A program made the position numbers and the translations under genes. Shown here one piece after another: positions 1-13,300 of a stretch of DNA of 64,000 bases; the stretch's first letter is position 1; every line of letters begins with the position of its first letter. Source of the DNA: Gigantopelta aegis (taxonomy: Eukaryota > Mollusca > Gastropoda > Neomphalida > Peltospiridae); assembly GCF_016097555.1 (NCBI RefSeq), contig NW_024532785.1, positions 124,001-188,000 of the forward strand, given 5' to 3'. The notes beneath the pieces were generated by a model. The model did not search any database. It saw nothing but the letters and a program-made list of their open reading frames with translations, and was not told the origin of the DNA.

Positions 1-1521
1 ACATAACGGCTGAAATAAGATTTGGTTGTATGAGGTGTCCCGATAATTGTCTCCAATATCATCATCTTGTTGCCGTTAGATACTCCCTTATATGGTGCAT
101 TGAACAAGAACATATTGTGGAATAACAAATATTTAAGAGGCATAAATGGTAGATTATATCATCACTGATCTTATTTCGTTTCATGGATTCTGTTTAGTAA
201 TCTCAAAAAACTGTGAATATTTAGATATTAAGTTATAGCATACAAAATTCCAAATGAATGTTACCACTAAACTATCAAGGAGGTGTACACATAGTTAATG
301 TTAATATAAACAATTATAACAACTACTTGATGTGTCTATATTAAAAGGGTTGTGTTTTATAGTACTTTAACACAGTTGTGTGAATTAGAGAAGTACACAA
401 ACACAACAGAGATAATGTTAGAAGACAATACGGTCATCTTAAAATAGCTATTTCTGTCAATATCTTGACCCATTAGATAATGGCTATATTTTACTATCGT
501 TATAAAATAATTTGCTAATAAATATTGACTGCACAGCTGAGTTAGGAAGAGGAATGTTATGATGTTAATTTTAATTTAATAATTAATTAATAATTTGACA
601 AGCTGTTAATTTTATGTGATGTTTAGACATATGGGTGGAGTCCAGCAGATTCTGACAAGTGCTTTTGAAAATGCGACAAGTAAGGTTTATTACTATGGAT
701 AAATAAACATTCATATGTTCCTTTTCCATTATAGAGCTTACGTTCTAAAAACTCCATGGTGATGTCAATGAAGCAACAAGAAAGACCCTCTCATCATTGC
801 AGCTTCTTTAGTTCGTCTGGGTGACTATTGAGAACGCCAATTGACATGGTTTGTCGTGACATTGATTGCAATCCTTTTCTTCATGTGCAATTCATGTACT
901 CGGCATATGGAAACAGTTTTGGGGTGCCTCTAAAACTTTATTCTCAGAGAATAGGGGCCTATCTTATCAGTTATCTGGTGAGAATAGATTTCATCATGTA
1001 TGTACTGGGTAAGTCCCAATTATAGATTGGAGTAAAGGAATTATTAATCAATTGTATTATAACAGGGACACAAGGTCTTTGGTATTATAGTGTACTTCCT
1101 TGCTAACTCCTTCTTTATGTTCTTGATCTTACCGGTAGACCACAGTACTCCCTAAATATAAAGTACAGGATGATAAGAATGCTAGCCTGTAATGTTTAAT
1201 AGAACTGCGTGTACTCAAATAAGTTGCTTTTTTCTTTTCAAATTCTTTAGGTGAGCTGGGAGAAATTATAAAAAATCTTTGAAGGGGGGTCATATTGTTT
1301 AACAGTATTGTTGTTAGTGCTATATTTCAATAATTACATGGCCAATAGCTAGTTGAGGGGATTACAATTTGGCTATGAGTTACCAACCTTTCCACAAGTT
1401 AGTATTTCATTTCTCTTTTACATTATAATAGTAGAGATAGGATTCTATTATACACACAGGGGTAACACAGGGAGGAGATAGATTATATATAATAATATTA
1501 TTGTTCAATCTACTGTCACAG
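1..1521. other. Region without a confidently called gene
   Basis: AT-rich sequence with no long reading frame. Upstream exons of the FAXDC2-like gene that follows should lie here, since only its 3' part is recognised, but I could not place them. A short stretch near 745-800 reads on the plus strand like part of an ankyrin repeat (DVNEATRKTPL followed by hydrophobic residues) after an ag acceptor-like site. It is isolated and frame-broken, so I do not call it. Confidence 0.4.
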
Positions 1522-2061
1522 ACTTCTTCATCCTCGATATCTTTATTCTCGTATCATAAAAGTCATCATGAATGGACAGCTCCTGGTTAGTTTAGATTGT
1601 GTCAAATTATTGCCATCCCTTGGCGGCTTTCTTCGTCACTCTGTGGCCTATATTTTTGGTGGTCCTTGTTGTAGTGAATTCTTTGGAAACATCATTGCGT
1701 CAGTATGGGGTTATTTCTGATGGTATCCATTATTAATACTACTTGCACTATAGCGGCTATCACCTTCCATCTTTAGTCTTTCTCTGGAAGCACATGATTT
1801 TCACACAGCAAGGTAGTAGGTTTTTCTTAGAGGATACCAACTTAACATAACTAATTTTTTTAGATTATTTATAATTTGGAGAGCTATTGGCATTTTGGAT
1901 CGTCTTCATGGAACTGAGGGAGTATTCCGTTGCAGCAACAAAAAGCTAAATATGGAGCATTGCATACCCATTTTATATTGGACAGGATTGTACAATCAGC
2001 TAAACAGCTGGTACCTGATCTCAAAAAGAAACAAGACAAAAGACAAGAGTTAAATGGATAA
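1522..2061 (+). CDS. FAXDC2-like fatty acid hydroxylase / sterol desaturase family protein, 3' part
   Basis: This is the C-terminal part of a membrane di-iron hydroxylase of the sterol desaturase superfamily, most like FAXDC2. The first visible exon follows a tcacag acceptor and reads, across frameshifts, YHKSHHEWTAP (the HxxHH box), then YCHPLAAFFVTLWP, then HYSGYHLP. Next comes EAHDFH; adding one missing C gives the family motif HDFHHSK. A GT donor follows at about 1813. The next exon starts at 1864 with GILDRLHGTEGVFR, a family hallmark near the C-terminus, and ends in a Lys-rich tail with stop at 2059-2061. Proteins of this family sit in the ER membrane and use the histidine boxes to bind iron. 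At least three single-base shifts break the frame; N-terminal exons were not found. Family assignment is fairly sure, orthology to FAXDC2 less so. Confidence 0.65.
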
Positions 2062-2396
2062 AATACTTGAAGTGTACATTGTGTATTGTTATTGTTGTTG
2101 TTTTTTCAGCAAATTAACACCTGGTATTTTTTTTCTAGTAATTTCTAACTAGACTTGAGAAATACAGCTGGTGTAGATATGACCCAAATTTTTGTAAAAA
2201 TGCGTGGGGTGTGTATGTGTGTCGTAGATAGAACCTTTCCAAATAAGGAGAATAAATTAATTTATTTTAATTAAAATGGTGAAAAGAATTGGTCAATGAA
2301 TTTAAAAAAGGAAAATTATATACTACTCAGATTGCAACAAAACTTGACTAGAAATAATTTTAAAACATAACTATAAATTCAAGAAGTGGTACTCTC
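2062..2396. other. Intergenic, convergent 3' ends
   Basis: Short AT-rich gap between the stop of the FAXDC2-like gene (+) and the stop of the UNC-45 copy (-). It contains T- and A-rich runs but no recognisable gene. Confidence 0.5.
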
Positions 2397-5379
2397 TCAT
2401 GAAAGGCCTGGATTAGGCATGATCAGACCATAATCTACTGCTTTCTTTAGATCCCCTCTCTGCCTGGTTTTAAAAATAGGCGGGAAATCACCTTGTAGAT
2501 AAAGCCAAAGATGTCAAGTAGTCACCCTCCAAAAAGTTTTGGCGGCAATATCTTGGAGTGGCTTTTCAATGAGAATGGCTTATAATATATATGCACACGG
2601 TAATTGCAATTCCTGGTTCTATTAGTGACCAACTCTTTTAATATTTCAATGATGATTTTTCACTTCCATTAATTTTACTACATAGTTTCGGATCATGTGT
2701 GACAGCTGGGCCAATCCTCCTGATGCTTGCACGAGAAAGAAGTCCCACATATTCTTCACCAGAACAACAAAAAGTCCAGAGTTTCACACGTTCCAGATCA
2801 TCACCATAGAAACGCTTATGGGTACTCTTCTTTTGAATCATGTTACATAAAGCTTCAGTGGATGCATGACGGTATACTTTGTTCCTCAAACATAAGACAC
2901 CTTCCATTATAGGAACAAGCTCCTTCTCTATTTAATACGTTGTCGAATTTCATCGCTAAGAGAAGGGCTAAGTTTGTTAACGCCATTAATCCTTCAAATT
3001 GCTGGAGACCATTTTCTGTCTGATTTAATAGACGAACAAAATGGTCGGTACAACCTCAATAGCACGTTGACCTGGAAAAGCCAATTGGGATTGTTCGAAT
3101 ACCTATTTTTGCTAGAGCTTTGTGAAGCAATGAGCGGTCCTTCTCAGGGAGTTTTCCGATGCTAATAGACTAAGATGTTTTTAACACCACCCGTTGTATA
3201 AACAGGGCCACGATTACTGACCTCCACAGTTAGGGCAAAGAAACTTACTCGAGCAAACTTGTTCCCTTTAGCTTTTGCTGTTACAGACTATAAGTCCGAC
3301 AATGCTTTTGTATTATTCCGCTTTTTAAAAGTGTATCAACCTCTGTTCTTGGGACCTAATAATGGGTCCATTCAAAACTCGTGTTTCTTTAGGAATATTT
3401 TCTCCAGCAAAATTTCCAAGTTCTTCAAGTTCAGGAAATTTCTCTCAGGTTTATCGTAACACTGTTGGTTAAGTTGACACCCCAAAATAGAGGCTATGCC
3501 ATAGAGAAGGGACTTGTCCGAAGGATTCCTGCAAGTTTGAACAAAGACCTGGAGAAGAGCTGGTTTGTCTTGATTAAAGCTTCTTTCTTTGCATCAACCG
3601 ACGGGAGGGGGTTAGGGGGAGAGGGAGAGGAAGGGATCCAACGAGAGAAAAGCTATTCCCTCTGCTGCCCATTTTCTTCAAATTAATCTTCCTTTTAGAA
3701 ACTCACAAGAAACCGCCGACGCGGAAAGTTTTCTCCAGCTTTTTACATTAGCTCTCCGTCAGAAAAAGGCTTTGCATTGACGTTGCTACCACATGAGGAA
3801 CCCAACTTACAAAGTCCTACCACGGAGCACGGACTTGTATCTATCATCTGAAGAGTGATACAACTCCTTCAATGCTGGTAGACCCTGCGTCATAATTTCT
3901 GGCATCCCTTTTTGTCTGAAGCTGCAAGAAGTAATAGCTTCAAACAGCAACAGCCTGGCTTGTATAATAGGTGATTGTAGGCAAGCGCGGACATGCTAAT
4001 TTTGAAAATGGACACACTCCTACTTTGAGGGAAATACCTCATTTACCACTTCCACAACACCTTGAAGAAGAAAAGAGCAGCTAATGCTTTGCCATGTGTC
4101 CCAAGTTTGGACTAAGAAGATCAATTGCTGTGCATTGTAAGAGGACAAATGTAGAACATTGCTGTTTGAATAAAAAGATCACGTAAATCCTTTTCATCTT
4201 TCCCTTGTATATGTTCATATAAAGATGATAAGACCATTGATACATCATACGACAGTCAGCACTAACTGGTACCTCACTACTTCTTGTCCTTTTGTAAATT
4301 CCTCCATGTCTTGCCAGGTGTGAGAAGCGACCTGCAAAACATGTTTTCAACCAGTTTTTCTTCTTTACATAGAGATTGGCCATGTTTGAGTGAGGAATGG
4401 TTTTTTTTACGAACAGTTCTAAAAAATACCATCACGAGTGTCACCCAAAAATCATAACTAGCTAAAGATAAAAAAATAAATTGTATCAAAGGTAAAACGG
4501 AAGAAGGGTGTGTCCAATTGTTGCTTAGTAACGGATTCATTTTCATCTTCAAGCAGTATCCTTTGCATTACTTTGATCTTTGGGACAGGTTGCTTGGTAA
4601 CAATGGTGGATAACAGAACTTCTTTTAATATTGTAACAGGCACTCATACCAATGTTATATGTGTAGAACTTAAGTAAGTGGACAGTTTCTCTAGAGTTAA
4701 TATCTCTAGCACAGATGTAGCACGAGATTTGTACCTATTGAAAGGCTACAAAAAACTTGTAAAACTGATTGACCAGATCTGGCGAGTCACTCTCCAAGTA
4801 AGGGATCAATCTAGCCACACCACCTGATTTGAAATAGTTGCTGTGCTCTCACCTTCTTCACGACTTTAAAAAATGGGCATATTTTTGGCTGACTGGACCC
4901 TTCGTTCAAGGGGGGCTTGAGGGTCCGATAAAGTTTTATACATTTCTTCCACTAAACTGTTGTGTTGAATGAAAATGTTCCGATTGCTTCTTTAAGACAC
5001 CATCCAATCGTCGTGCATCTCATTAGCTTCTTTATTTCTAGGGTCAATACTTAAAAGCTTGTTTTTATTTGAACAAGAGACTCCGCCTCTTTTCCTACCT
5101 TCCAATGCCTGTGCATAACGATAGAGTGCTTTAGTATCACTAGACTACTAACGAGAGAGCAGAACACAATCTTCAAGTGCTTTCTCGTATTCTTTCATCT
5201 TCAAAAAACAACAAGCAGCTCTGGTTTTTTAAATAAATACATCTTTCTTTCGGCTCTTCATCTACAACAGCCTGAGGACAATTGTAAGGCTTCAGTATAG
5301 CAGACAGGCTGCTTGGACATAGTCCTGTTTTGTCTTTAAAGAATTGATTCCCTTTTTCTTTCACAGTAGTAGCCTCCAT
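2397..5379 (-). pseudogene. UNC-45-like myosin/HSP90 co-chaperone, full length, intronless and frame-broken
   Basis: The minus strand carries a recognisable UNC-45 from end to end. It starts with MEATTVKEKGNQFFKDK (first TPR helix), then a TPR stretch with YEKALEDCVLL and KALYRYAQALE. A middle part has LVEEMYKTLSDPQAPLERR, and the armadillo-like UCS part has LLKELYHSSDD, WAAEGIAFLSLD, ASTEALCNMI and CSGEEYVGLLSRAS. The end is DYGLIMPNPGLS and a stop. The span of about 2.98 kb matches the usual 930-950 residues, leaving no room for introns although its neighbours are full of them. Numerous frameshifts and some in-frame stops (for example tandem TAG after VLLSR) break it. UNC-45 folds myosin heads together with HSP90/HSP70. 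It may be a decaying retrocopy, or an intronless gene damaged by consensus errors; its head-to-head position with NFXL1 leaves the second possibility open. Confidence 0.7.
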
Positions 5380-5445
5380 GAGGGCACCCACAATCAAACC
5401 ACACCTCTATCATGAATATTCATAACTTTTAATTAACTACGCTAT
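5380..5445. promoter_or_regulatory. 66-bp head-to-head gap between UNC-45 copy and NFXL1
   Basis: The apparent start codons of the minus-strand UNC-45 sequence and plus-strand NFXL1 are only 66 bp apart. If both are expressed, this is the core of a shared bidirectional promoter. No TATA box is evident. Confidence 0.35.
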
Positions 5446-8400
5446 ATGGGCCATGTCCCTCAAGAGGCAATAGAACCAGTAAGGGAAGGGGTGTGGTTTA
5501 CCCTTCAGGGAAGTCCAATAACCAAACACAAGAACCTACATCTCATCAAAACAAGAGGACAACGATATCGTAGAGGAGGACGCATCAAGAGGAGGACGAG
5601 GACAAAAAACCCCTCTACACAATCAAAGCGCCAAGTTAGACTTGAACTTTAACCTTTGATTGTTTTCATTTCTATTTGTAGCCCCATCACGTGAGGACAC
5701 TAGCAAAAATAGATGTCATTAAAAAGAGTAGTGTCCAATTCTTAGAACGTACAAACATGCTTGAAGACAGCGATGATGAAGATGAAGATTATTTAAAAGA
5801 TCCAGAAAAAAGAAGAAAGTTTTAGAAACAACACTAAGGAACTATTACATAAACACTTGTGTCAGCAAATGGTAACAGCTCAGCCACAGCAGCTGGTACG
5901 TGTTATATGTGATATTTAAATGTGCATAATGTATTTTTAGTCTCCACTAGGTTGTTACTATAAATAGTAACATATGACATATGTTACTATAAATGGTACG
6001 TTATGTCATATGATACTATAATTATTTAGGACCGTAAAAAACGATGGACTAAAACGATGTAATCTTATGTACAGTTCTATTTATTCTCACATACCTTTTT
6101 GCCTTGTTCTTGTTCATTCAGAATTAGACTCACTTCCAGAGTTCCTCAGTGGAACCTCTTAGCCGCTAATAGCACTTGTCTTATCTGTCTCTCATCAATT
6201 CGTAGATCACATCCAGTAAGACATATCTTATATAATGTTACGTAATCTTGTCTATAGGTTGGAACTGTTCTCTGTGTTTTTGTACACTTCATCTTCAATG
6301 TATACAACATTGGATTGTAGATGGTGCTCGACGACAGACTCTCCTTTCTGCACATCTCTTTCCAATCAGGAACAATTCTGGGCATGTCCCAAATGTCGTC
6401 AGGAGTACCCTCAGTCCCAGAGTCCCAAAACCTATAAATGTTTTGTGGGAAAGTGGATGATCCTGCCGATGACCCGTGTGGTTATTACCTCACTCCTGTG
6501 GAGAAACATGTGATAAACCATTACAAAATAACTGCGGTCATCATGCTTTTCTCTCTCTGTCATCCAGGTAGCCCCACCCATATTTTGTTTGTTATATCAC
6601 AGCTGCTTTCTAGGTCCTTGTCCTCCATGTCCAAAAAACTGTTAATGCAAAATGTCATTGTGGACGGAGTGTTCTAAAGTACAGAGATGTGGCTCCAAAG
6701 GATGGTCTTGTGGGCGTGTCTGTCGTAAAGTTCTTTTTTGTGGTCAGCATGTGTGTGAGAGTATATGTCATGAAGGTATACATACATGGTCATGAGATAG
6801 TCATGTGATAATTGTGTGACTATAGGTCCTTGTCCGGAATGTCATTATTCTGTTCAACAGCCATGTCGTTGTGGTAAGGTCACTCAAGAGAGATTATGTA
6901 CTAGTCTGGAATGGAACTGTGGACAGGTAAGTGGTTTGGGTTTGAGGCTTAATAATTGAAGTTTGAGGCTGTGGCTTAAATACTTGCCATTTCTTTGAGT
7001 ATTAGATAACCAGCAGCTATAAAAAGTGGAGGGAATGAAATAATTTTAAAAATTTTAAACTGGTGCTTTATAGTAGAGACTAAAGATCAGATAAGATAAG
7101 ATTAAATAAGATAAGATCAGATAAGATAAGATAAATAAGATAAGATCAGAGTTAAAAATTGCTAAGCAACAAAAAATTGTAATCATTGTGTAATTGTGTA
7201 TATATTATTACCTACTAATGAATGATGGATTATTAATAGTGTTACATGTACATGTACCATTAATAATAGTATGAATTACAGATATCATATTGAGGGAAAC
7301 TGTTCTAGTCCTATAATAGTACTTAAATGTCTTTAAACCTCTATGTTAAACATACTACTATATTAATGTCATAAGTATGCACTATAGAAACATTCCAAAT
7401 TCCTTAGTGCAAACTATAGTTACTAGTATACACATTTCTATAGGTTTGTGGAAAAAACTATTTGACTGCGCCCACCATCATTGTCAGGAGGTTTGTCATG
7501 AAGGAGAATGTGGGGCGTGTCCACGGACAGGTAAAAGGAAATGTCCGTGCGGTAAAACAAGCCACACCCTTCCTTGTATTCAAGATGTTCCAGTATGCGG
7601 TGATACCTGTTTAAAGGTTTGCTCTTATCACATGACAAAACGTGTGATAATCATGTGATATATTATAGTCTCTTCTTGTGGTCTTCATGCTTGTATGCGA
7701 CTCTGCCATAACGGAGATTGTGGACAGGTCAGAACCCCTTGTTGAGGGGGAAATTGCTGCTTTATAGGACCCTATGTTAATAGTACTGGTCATTTATTTA
7801 CAGTGTATGCAAAGAGTTCACAAACTTTGTCGTTGTGGTAAGAAAGAGAGAGAAGTGACGTGTGGAACAGAGTTTTTGTGTGAAGCTAAATGTTCAAACA
7901 TGAGACAATGTGAACGTCATCCTTGTAAAAGAAAGGTACTTGTACCCCTCACTGTGACCACGTCCTCATTGACAAGTACTCATCCCTTTAGTGCTGTGAT
8001 GGTAAGTGTCCACCTTGTGAACAAACGTGTGGACGAACATTAAACTGTGGTCATCATAAATGTTCAGCTCCTTGTCACATAGGTAAGTTATTGTACCATT
8101 GACATAAAAACTATTGTTATTCCAACGAGAAAACATGATATTTTACAACAGTTACCATGGGAACATCTAGCACTCACAATAACCAAACTGCTAACTTTCT
8201 TGTTCTTCAGGTCTCTGCTATCCTTGTATCAACATTGTCACACTCTCCTGTCATTGTGGTAAAACAAAGAAGCAGGTTCCTTGTGCTCAGAGACAGCGCT
8301 CCAAACAGCCAGTCTGTCGAGAGCTTTGTTTATTCCTCCAAAATGCCATCATCCTCATCGTTTAGCTCATCGTTGCCACTCTGGCCCCTGTCCTCCATGT

Positions 8401-10093
8401 GATCAGGAATGTGGCCTAGAAACTGACCTGTGGACATTACTGCCCAAATGAATGCCATACTGAGCCTCAGCAGAAACCGAAAGAGGTAATTCATCAAGAT
8501 CTCATGACAATCACATGATACTCATGTGATTTTTCTAGGATATTCAAATTGATGCTACAATTCCATGGGCACAAATGAAATCTATTTTACAAAAACATGA
8601 AGAAGATATGAAAACAGCTTGTTATTCAACCTTGTCCGCCATGTCTTGTACCTGTACCTCAGTAAGTCACATGATAATCACATGATCGTCACAATCAAAA
8701 TGTTTTTGTACTAGGGGCTGTGATGGTGGTCATGAGGTAGGTACTTACATGTAATTTGTGTAAATGTAATGTTATGTTGTTAGGTTAAAAATTTCCATGT
8801 TCACAAGTACATACATACATTTGTGGGCGTAAGGTGGGCGTGTTCTTCCCTGTGGTAACCATTTATGTGAAATATATGTCATCTCGTCATTAATCCACCT
8901 AATATGAGAGAGGTTTGTACTGTATGTGGTCACACTCACTAAACCACACCTATTTCATCTATTCTCTATAGGCAGGTGAAGATTGTTCATCATGCGACTT
9001 GGACTGTGAAAAGCCACGCCTCCTGGATGTACCCATATCTGTAATCTACCTTGTCATCCTGGTATATGACCTTTGAACTTTAACCTTTATCACGTGTATT
9101 TTCTAGACCCTTGTCCGCCATGTCAGTCATACATCAGATTACGATGTCATTGTTCAACAATGCCATTGTCTTAAGATGCCAGTAAGGATGGATGGATGGA
9201 TGGATGGATGGAATAATAATTGAAAGATGGTCGATTAATGTATAGACTGAAAGTCTAATAGTTTGATGGATGAATGGACAGGTCATTATGTGTGACAATG
9301 ATCTTGTTCCGTTTAGTGAATGGACATCAGCTGATGATAACCAAAAACTACTGCTGCAAGCATGTAACAATCAATGTACTAAAATTGTTAGTGGTTATGT
9401 ATAAATTTTTTTATAAAAATGACTTGTTCTTTTGTGTTGAACTAGCTCTCTTGTGGACATCGTTGTTCTTATAACTGTCACCATGGCAAACTGTTCACCA
9501 GTAGACCAATGTACCCAACGTTTAAGCCTTCGTTGTTCTTGTAAAAGACTCAAAAAGGTTGGTCCATAATGGAGGAGATATCCACGTGTGTTGTTATTCT
9601 TCAGGAAGTAAAGTGCAATGAAAAAAATACTAAGAAACCAATATGTGATGAGGAGTGTGTGAGGATACAACAAGAAAAGAAAGAGGTATGAGCGCTATTT
9701 ATGGTAGATTAGTCTATTTTTAGAAACAACTACATGTATTGATGTTGAGATAAGATCATCTATATTTAGTATCTTGTTTTAAGTAACATGTACTATGTAT
9801 AGTAACATGTGCTATGTATAGTAACATGTGCTATTTATAGAACATATACTGTTTTAGGAGGAGGGCTAGAAGAGCAGCAGAGCAACAAGCTGAAGAGGAA
9901 AAAAAGACGGCAATCAGAACGAGAAAAGCTAATGAGACTAAGTCAACCAAGAAAGAGAAAGAGAAAGAAACAAGAAAAGAGAGTAACAAAGGATGAAAGT
10001 TTTGTAAAGAAACACAAAATAAAACTGATAGGATTAGTAGCGATACTTGTGATTATTTTTCTTATATTTTTGTTTCAAATTATTTCATTATAA
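5446..10093 (+). CDS. NFXL1: NFXL1-like NF-X1-type zinc finger protein with C-terminal membrane anchor
   Basis: A multi-exon gene of about 18 short exons encodes the NFXL1 order of domains. First is an acidic N-terminal segment ([15 protein letters not shown]). Next is a RING-like finger ([12 protein letters not shown], then [19 protein letters not shown] and [10 protein letters not shown]). A long run of NF-X1 fingers follows (such as [13 protein letters not shown] and [10 protein letters not shown]), then a basic coiled stretch. The protein ends in a hydrophobic tail, [19 protein letters not shown], matching the single C-terminal membrane span of NFXL1. Clean exons include 6827-6927, 7444-7615, 7802-7934 and 7990-8081, all with GT-AG borders. 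The start at 5446 gives [11 protein letters not shown] spliced at 5478 to 5682; it is plausible but not certain. About ten single-base shifts occur, often at homopolymers or between Cys codons. Because the zinc ligands stay intact on both sides, I treat the gene as functional with sequence errors. Confidence 0.85.
7080..7148. repeat. Short GATAA-rich direct repeats in an NFXL1 intron
   Basis: Runs of ataagat and agatcag units recur several times within one intron of NFXL1. Confidence 0.7.
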
Positions 10094-10326
10094 CTTTTAA
10101 GAGACTAGACCAATAATTTCATTTTATTTTCCAAAAAGTAGAGAGCAAATAGGTTACCATTTTACATATATTGTAACTATAGCAACATTTAAATGCAATA
10201 GAATGAAAGAATAACAAAAATAAGTGAAAAACTGTAACAAAGTTGAAAAAATTAAGCACCAGAAGAAAAAAATACAATAGGCAAAAGACTGAGATAAAGA
10301 GAGAGACATAACAATAACTGATTAGA
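10094..10326. terminator. Convergent 3' region between NFXL1 and guanylate cyclase
   Basis: The stops of the plus-strand NFXL1 and the minus-strand cyclase are 233 bp apart, so their 3' UTRs and polyadenylation signals must lie close together or overlap. The sequence is A-rich on the plus strand. Confidence 0.45.
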
Positions 10327-13300
10327 TTAGATATCTCCATTTGGTACACCTTCTTCTTGTACAGTTGATGAGGAATGTAAATAAGTCATTGCTAATCCAG
10401 TACGTCTATTACGATTATTGGCTTCAAAAACTTGACACGTTCACTCATGGAAGTAGAACGAGGTCTGACATATAAAACACTGTGAGTATGACTAGGAGAT
10501 GTAGGGGTACTGACAGTCTCTTCGTCTCCACTCTCAGAAGTCAAGGAGAAGGATCGATTATTACGATCCACACTGGAGGCTCTTTTTGGTTTTATGAGTT
10601 CATTTTGAGTATTAAATACAGGCTCTGATGTGACCCTCGGAAGGTCCTCCTCTTTAATATTAAGTCGATTGCTATGTACAGGTGAGCCCTCTGTAAGAGT
10701 AGAGAACCGTTGTTCTCACGATGTTCGAGACTTTTGATTACCGATTGAATTACTTGAGAGGGCTCCGAGTGTTTACCATTAGATGGCGAAAGTGTTGCTA
10801 ATCCTGGTGATGTTTCAACACTACTATAAATAATAGACGATTGAATCTCATCGCAACTCAACTCTGACTCTGTCGTTATACTACCAGTCTCTGTACATTG
10901 ACTGGTGTTAGATTCAACACTGGTTTTTCTAGACGAGTTTTCTTGGGTCTCCTTAAATGGACAAACCAGCGGGAAGTTTTGAAAGAAAATAGAGCTAGAC
11001 GGTGGACTGGGATGAGGGGAGTGGTCAGGTGTAGGATTTATAATATTCACTTCAGGGGTAAAGGGTAGGAACCGTTTTGTTGGGGAAGTGGGTTTTTTGT
11101 GTGAGAAGGCAGATTTTTGTGGAGAGGTGGGTTCAATAGGAGGGAAGTGTTTGAAAGTAATTTCAACTGGAGTCATTGATATAGATGGGAGACCACTCCA
11201 TAAACATAGGGTGTGTCAGGAGGAGAATCAGTGGTCTGCATAAAGTCGTATGTGATCTCATCAGGAACATCTAATATTTGGTAATCAATCTTGTCTGCAT
11301 TATCTTCTAGAAAATAACACATCAGGGGTTCTGGAACATTTTTAAATTGCAATGGACCCCTCACAGAAAACATGAAATTTGGCTTCCTGGACAACAACTT
11401 GGAAAAAAATCACAATGTTAACTTTAAATCATCAGTACTTACCACAGTGACCTAGGATAGCTACCATTAGTAAGCTCTAGACTAGTGAACATCAGTACTT
11501 ACCATAGTGACCTAGGATAGCTACCATTAGTATGCTCTAGACTAGTGAACATCAGTACTTACCATAGTGACTTAGGATAGCTACCATTAGTAAGCTCTAG
11601 ACTAGTGAACATCAGTACTTATCACAGTGACTTAGGATAGCTACCATTAGTAAGCTCTAGACTAGTGAACATCAGTACTTACCATAGTGACCTAGGATAG
11701 CTACCATTAGTAAGCTCTAGACTAGTGAACATCAGTACTTACCATAGTGACCTAGGATAGCTACCATTAGTAAGCTCTAGACTAGTGAACATCAGTACTT
11801 ACCATAGTGACCTAGGATAGCTACCATTAGTAAGCTCTAGACTAATGAACATCAGTACTTATCACAGTGACCTAGGAAAGCTATCATTAGTAAGCTTTAG
11901 ACTAGTGAACATCAGTACTTACCACAGTGACCTAGGATAGCTACCATTAGTAAGCTCTAGACTAGTGAACATCAGTACTTACCATAGTGACCTAGGATAG
12001 CTACCATTAGTAAGCTCTAGACTAATGAACATCAGTACTTATCACAGTGACCTAGGAAAGCTATCATTAGTAAGCTTTAGACTAGTGAACATCAGTACTT
12101 ACCACAGTGACCTAGGATAGCTACCATTAGTAAGCTCTAGACTAGTGAACATCAGTACTTACCACAGTGATCTACGATAGCTACCATTAGTAAGAATACT
12201 TACTTGTATGTTGTTTCTGTCACTTGTATCTTTCCTGGTTCTCCATTGGACTCAGTACGACTAGCTATATTGACAGCATTACCAAACAGACAATAACGTG
12301 GCATTCTACGACCAACAATACCAGCTACTACTTCACCAGAATGTATCCCTATTCTCATCTAATGACCAATGAATAAATAATGAGATAATTAATTGGACCA
12401 ATGAATAAATAATAAGATAACTGAAGTGGTAATAAGTTTGACTAGGTGGATCAACACAGGAATGTTAACTACTATCACACTTCTAAACAATTTAATAAAT
12501 TATGAAATAATTGCTTGAGCCAATGAATAGACAATGAGATAATTGGAGTGGTAATAAGTTTTGACTAGGTGGATCAACACAGGAATGTTAAGTATTTCTA
12601 TACAATTTAATATACTAATAGAACACCCACTGTGTATATTACTTACCTGGATAGGCTCGTCAGAGTCAGGTCTAACAACTTGTTTACAATAATACATCAT
12701 ATCTAGCGCCTGATTAGCAACACATTCGGCATGTACTGGATTCTTCTCTGGCAATCCTCCAACTACCATATAAGCATCTCCTATAGTCTCCACCTAAAAT
12801 ATACAGAAATAGACAGTGATAATATACAGAGATATACAATGATAATATACAGAGATATACAATGATAATATACAGACTTTTAAGTCTATCTGTAATCTTC
12901 CATGCTAAATCTTTCCACAATTAAAACAATCCTTCAACCAAGTTTATTCTCAACAAAACCACTTAGTATATGTGGTATAATAACATACTGTTAATAGTAG
13001 GCCAGCAAGGGCCTGATGTCCTATGTTTATTAAACACTCAAATATTATTATATTATAGAAACATCTGGAATGTAGTTGATTTAATAAAATAGCTGACATG
13101 TGTCAAACACATGGTCTCAACATATATATAATACATATTTTATATTGGCTGGGCTAAGCTGTAGACTAAACAAGAGCAGCTGGTAAAACCTTGTAATATC
13201 ATATTATCCTTATATCTTCATATATAATATGGTACATCCTGAATACTCAATAATGTACTTTATAACATGTACCCTCTTGTGTATCATACCCTCTTATGCA

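Noticed and set aside
745-985. Possible ankyrin repeat or other gene on the plus strand
   Set aside because: Only about fifteen residues look like an ankyrin repeat, the frame breaks soon after, and no second repeat follows.
11433-12203. CRISPR-like array (regular 60-bp spacing)
   Set aside because: Eukaryotic intron; the whole 60-bp unit is repeated, with no variable spacers.
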